From positions 1 through 6,432 of the forward strand of contig CANKNK010000103.1 in assembly GCA_947483455.1 (NCBI GenBank): a stretch of 6,432 nt of DNA, written 5' to 3'. Positions 5,671 to 6,432 of the stretch are shown in pieces (the first letter of the stretch is position 1; every line of letters begins with the position of its first letter). Origin of the DNA: Comamonadaceae bacterium. GTDB lineage: Bacteria > Pseudomonadota > Gammaproteobacteria > Burkholderiales > Burkholderiaceae_C. The notes beneath the pieces were generated by a model. That model did no database searches. It worked only from the letters and a program-made list of their open reading frames with translations, and had not been told where the DNA came from. The translations under genes were made by a program, and so were the position numbers.

Positions 5671-6432
5671 ATGTCCGCGACGCCCCGTAGCCCGCTGATA
5701 CCGCTTTCAACAGCGCTGGCGCAATTACTTGCGGTATTGGACGAACGGCGGGTAGCCACTGAAACGCTTAGCACTCTGCAGGCCGATGGGCGTGTGCTAG
5801 CGCAGGATGTGGTGTCCAAGCTGGAAGTGCCGCCGCAAGACAACAGCTCCATGGACGGTTACGCCTTGCGCTGCGCAGATATTGCGCCTGGGCGTGCATT
5901 GCCAGTGTCCCAACGCATACCGGCCGGCAGTCAGGGTACTCCACTGCAAGCGGGCACGGTAGCCCGCATCTTTACCGGCGCTCCGATTCCGCCGGGTGCA
6001 GATGCCGTGGTCATGCAGGAGGATTGCTTGGAAGTGAATGGCACCGACCCTTCGGCGCCAGCCATACAGGTGCAGACCCAAGCCCAAGTCGGCCAATGGA
6101 TACGCCGCCGTGGCGAGGACGTGATGCACGGGGCTACGGTTTTGCACTCGGGTTTGCGCTTGGGTCCGGCCGCTCTTGGTATGGCTGCCAGCGTGGGTTT
6201 GGCCGATTTACAAGTTGCCTGCAAGCCACGCGTCGCTTTGTTTTCAACCGGTGACGAATTAGTGATGCCGGGCACTATGGCACCGCAGGACATGCCAGCG
6301 GGCTCCATCTACAACTCCAACCGATTTTTTCTGGCGGCGTTGCTGCGCCGTATGGGCTGCGAGCTTACGGATATGGGTATCGTCCCGGACCGGTTGGATG
6401 CCACCGTACAGGCATTGCGTGATGCGGCGCAA
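5671..6432 (+). CDS. moeA: Molybdopterin molybdotransferase MoeA, N-terminal part (partial at right edge)
   Basis: The frame opens with ATG at 5671 and runs 254 codons to the window edge without a stop; complete MoeA proteins have about 400-420 residues, so roughly 60 percent is present. MoeA inserts molybdate into adenylylated molybdopterin to make active molybdenum cofactor in the cytoplasm. Visible signatures are VPPQDNSSMDGYAL (53-66) with the conserved Asp62, RIFTGAPIPPGADAVVMQED (99-118), RRRGEDV (145-151), and the start of the MogA-like domain at about 185 with VALFSTGDELV (188-198) and IYNSNRF (213-219). The start lies 9 nt after the thrC stop with no clear Shine-Dalgarno, so translation may depend on ribosomes arriving from thrC. 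Placement behind threonine genes is probably a lineage-specific arrangement; I recall it from Comamonadaceae, where other molybdopterin genes may follow to the right. Confidence 0.95.
   Translation, partial: MSATPRSPLIPLSTALAQLLAVLDERRVATETLSTLQADGRVLAQDVVSKLEVPPQDNSSMDGYALRCADIAPGRALPVSQRIPAGSQGTPLQAGTVARIFTGAPIPPGADAVVMQEDCLEVNGTDPSAPAIQVQTQAQVGQWIRRRGEDVMHGATVLHSGLRLGPAALGMAASVGLADLQVACKPRVALFSTGDELVMPGTMAPQDMPAGSIYNSNRFFLAALLRRMGCELTDMGIVPDRLDATVQALRDAAQ

Overview
The window looks like an ordinary chromosomal housekeeping segment from a betaproteobacterium, most likely Burkholderiales and probably Comamonadaceae (a Rhodoferax/Polaromonas-type relative). The basis is the moderately GC-rich coding, the close protein resemblance to families from that group, and a gene order I recall as typical there: PhoH-like, bcp, Mth938-like, aminotransferase, hom, thrC, moeA. 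The taxon is an inference from memory, not a database result.

Left part, minus strand (1-1529). Three leftward genes: the N-terminal 126 codons of a PIN/PhoH-type ATPase running off the left edge (1-378), a Bcp/PrxQ peroxiredoxin (550-1026) and a small Mth938-like protein (1164-1529). A hairpin plus U-run at 428-462 forms a good intrinsic terminator for the peroxiredoxin transcript and isolates it from the PhoH-like gene.

Middle (1530-1632). A divergent intergenic region of about 100 bases, with a perfect TATAAT on the minus strand and an overlapping weaker -10-like element on the plus strand. No strong -35 is visible for either.

Right part, plus strand (1633-6432). A tight run of four genes: alaA-type glutamate-pyruvate aminotransferase, homoserine dehydrogenase (hom), threonine synthase (thrC) and the first 254 codons of molybdopterin molybdotransferase (moeA), cut by the right edge. 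Gaps are 52 nt (alaA-hom), a 1-nt TGATG stop/start overlap (hom-thrC) and 9 nt (thrC-moeA), so co-transcription is likely. hom and thrC carry aspartate semialdehyde to homoserine and O-phosphohomoserine to threonine. The intervening homoserine kinase is not here and must be encoded elsewhere. alaA adds alanine/pyruvate transamination; moeA belongs to molybdenum cofactor synthesis and is metabolically unrelated.

I found no tRNA or rRNA gene, insertion sequence, CRISPR array, prophage or clear repeat family, and no sign of a novel defence or mobile system. The points most worth a second look are a peroxiredoxin lacking both usual resolving-cysteine positions, the long disordered N-terminus of the PhoH-like protein, and non-ATG or ambiguous starts that automatic annotation would probably misplace.
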